Part shown: positions 63,342 to 64,000 of the stretch, in pieces
Numbering within the stretch: position 1 is the stretch's first letter
How the letters are laid out: every line of letters starts with the position of its first letter
Assembly: GCF_014841215.1 (NCBI RefSeq)
Contig: NZ_JACYTR010000018.1
Span: 1-64,000 of the forward strand
Length of the DNA: 64,000 nucleotides
Direction: 5' to 3'
From: Pseudomarimonas arenosa
Lineage (GTDB): Bacteria > Pseudomonadota > Gammaproteobacteria > Xanthomonadales > Xanthomonadaceae
Translations under genes and position numbers: made by a program
Notes under the pieces: generated by a model
What the model was told of the DNA's origin: nothing
Seen by the model: only the letters and a program-made list of their open reading frames with translations
Database searches by the model: none

Positions 63342-64000
63342 GCCGGGTGTTATGGCTGGTGCTGGATTCGCTGGGCATCGGCGCGGCACCCGATGCGGCA
63401 CGCTTCGGCGATGCCGGCAGCAACACCTTTGGCCATATTGCCGAGTGGTGCGCGCGACCGCAGTCAGAGCAGGGCCGTGGTCAGCCGCTGCAGATTCCCA
63501 CCCTGCAAAAGCTCGGGCTAGGTCGGGCGGCCGAATTGGTGGCCGGTCGCACTCTGCCCGGGGTTGCCAACTCGGTCAATCCAATCGCCAGCTGGGGCGC
63601 CGCCTGCGAGCGCTCTACCGGCAAAGACACCGTTTCCGGCCATTGGGAGCTATGCGGCCTGCCGGTGGAGTTTGAATGGGGTTACTTCCGCTCACCCAGC
63701 GAGAGTTTTCCCACTGAACTGGTGGATGCGTTGCAGATGGCGGCGGGTTGCGCCGGTCTGCTCGGCCGTTGCCATGCCTCGGGCACCGAGATCATTCAGC
63801 GTCTGGGCGCCGAGCATCTCGCCACCGGTTGGCCGATCGTCTACACCTCGGCCGATTCGGTGTTGCAGATTGCTGCGCATGAGCAGCGCTTCGGTCTGCA
63901 GCGGCTGTATGCGCTGTGTCAGCGGGCGCGGGATCTGGTCGATGCCTATTCGATCGGCCGGGTGATTGCCCGACCGTTCAGCGGCGCCCCCGAGCGCGGC
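63338..64000 (+). CDS. deoB: Phosphopentomutase, 5' part (cut by window end)
   Basis: At least 221 residues are present and the frame is open to the window end. The N-terminus is [36 protein letters not shown], with the DxxGxG metal-binding start and the [12 protein letters not shown] motif. It interconverts ribose/deoxyribose 1- and 5-phosphates, linking deoA to deoC. The missing C-terminal part should hold the other metal ligands. Confidence 0.93.
   Translation, partial: [221 protein letters not shown]

Noticed and set aside
61776-63401. 541-codon minus-strand frame opposite deoC/deoA
   Set aside because: Antisense shadow; deoA is certain from its signature motifs.

Overview
This window looks like a chromosomal segment of a GC-rich gammaproteobacterium, most likely of the Xanthomonadales/Lysobacterales group. 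The gene orders miaB-phoH-ybeY-corC, petABC-sspA-sspB, ypjD|ffh, rpsP-rimM-trmD-rplS and yceD-rpmF-fabH, the DUF3301 and DUF4105 proteins, the Lysobacter-type lysyl endopeptidase and the REP-like repeats all fit that group. No prophage, IS transposase, plasmid gene or CRISPR array was seen. All coordinates and starts were read by eye; no database search was possible.

Layout. 1-2162: the 3' end of an Rhs/YD-repeat gene whose variable C-terminus carries an HExxH motif, followed by two small lipoproteins; this block looks less GC-rich than the rest. 2180-7409 (minus): DUF4105 protein, corC, ybeY, phoH, miaB. 7620-9671: a lytic transglycosylase convergent with a DegS-like protease. 9887-13575: Rieske/cytochrome b/cytochrome c1 (complex III), then sspA and sspB. 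13576-14190: repeat-rich non-coding DNA. 14191-17842: DUF3301 protein, a Ser/Thr kinase fused to a formylglycine-generating-enzyme-like domain, and an FHA protein. 17902-23078 (minus): an RND pump with its adaptor, and a triple-BON periplasmic protein. 23532-26770: a secreted metallo-beta-lactamase-fold protein and urocanate hydratase.

26954-30539 is a four-gene operon: ECF-type sigma factor, putative anti-sigma factor and two exported HEAT-repeat proteins. It is the best candidate here for a little-described system. 30655-30886 is a palindrome-rich MITE-like element. 30935-35341: UspA, a TfoX-N protein, yceD-rpmF, fabH, tRNA-Thr(CGT) and a ClC transporter. 35519-41978: a DUF4331 protein with an inserted domain, a TPR lipoprotein, a large secreted lysyl-endopeptidase-like protease and a Sel1-type lipoprotein. 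41992-43612: an Lrp regulator divergent from an ornithine cyclodeaminase-family gene. 43775-52463: radA, a PilZ protein, ypjD, ffh, rpsP-rimM-trmD-rplS, htpG and hslR.

52718-64000: a glycine-zipper peptide, a CheZ/MCP-like protein, a second divergent Lrp/PLP-lyase pair, a GAF-GGDEF protein with a degenerate active site, the anaerobic ubiquinone genes ubiD-like/ubiU/ubiV, and deoC-deoA-deoB, with deoB cut by the window end. The metabolic theme is respiration (complex III, quinone synthesis with and without oxygen), translation and quality control (SRP, ribosomal and tRNA modification genes, SspAB, HtpG, Hsp15), amino-acid-responsive catabolism (two Lrp pairs, HutU) and nucleoside salvage. Extracytoplasmic sensing is prominent: sigma/anti-sigma/HEAT, DegS-like protease, kinase/FHA and BON proteins.
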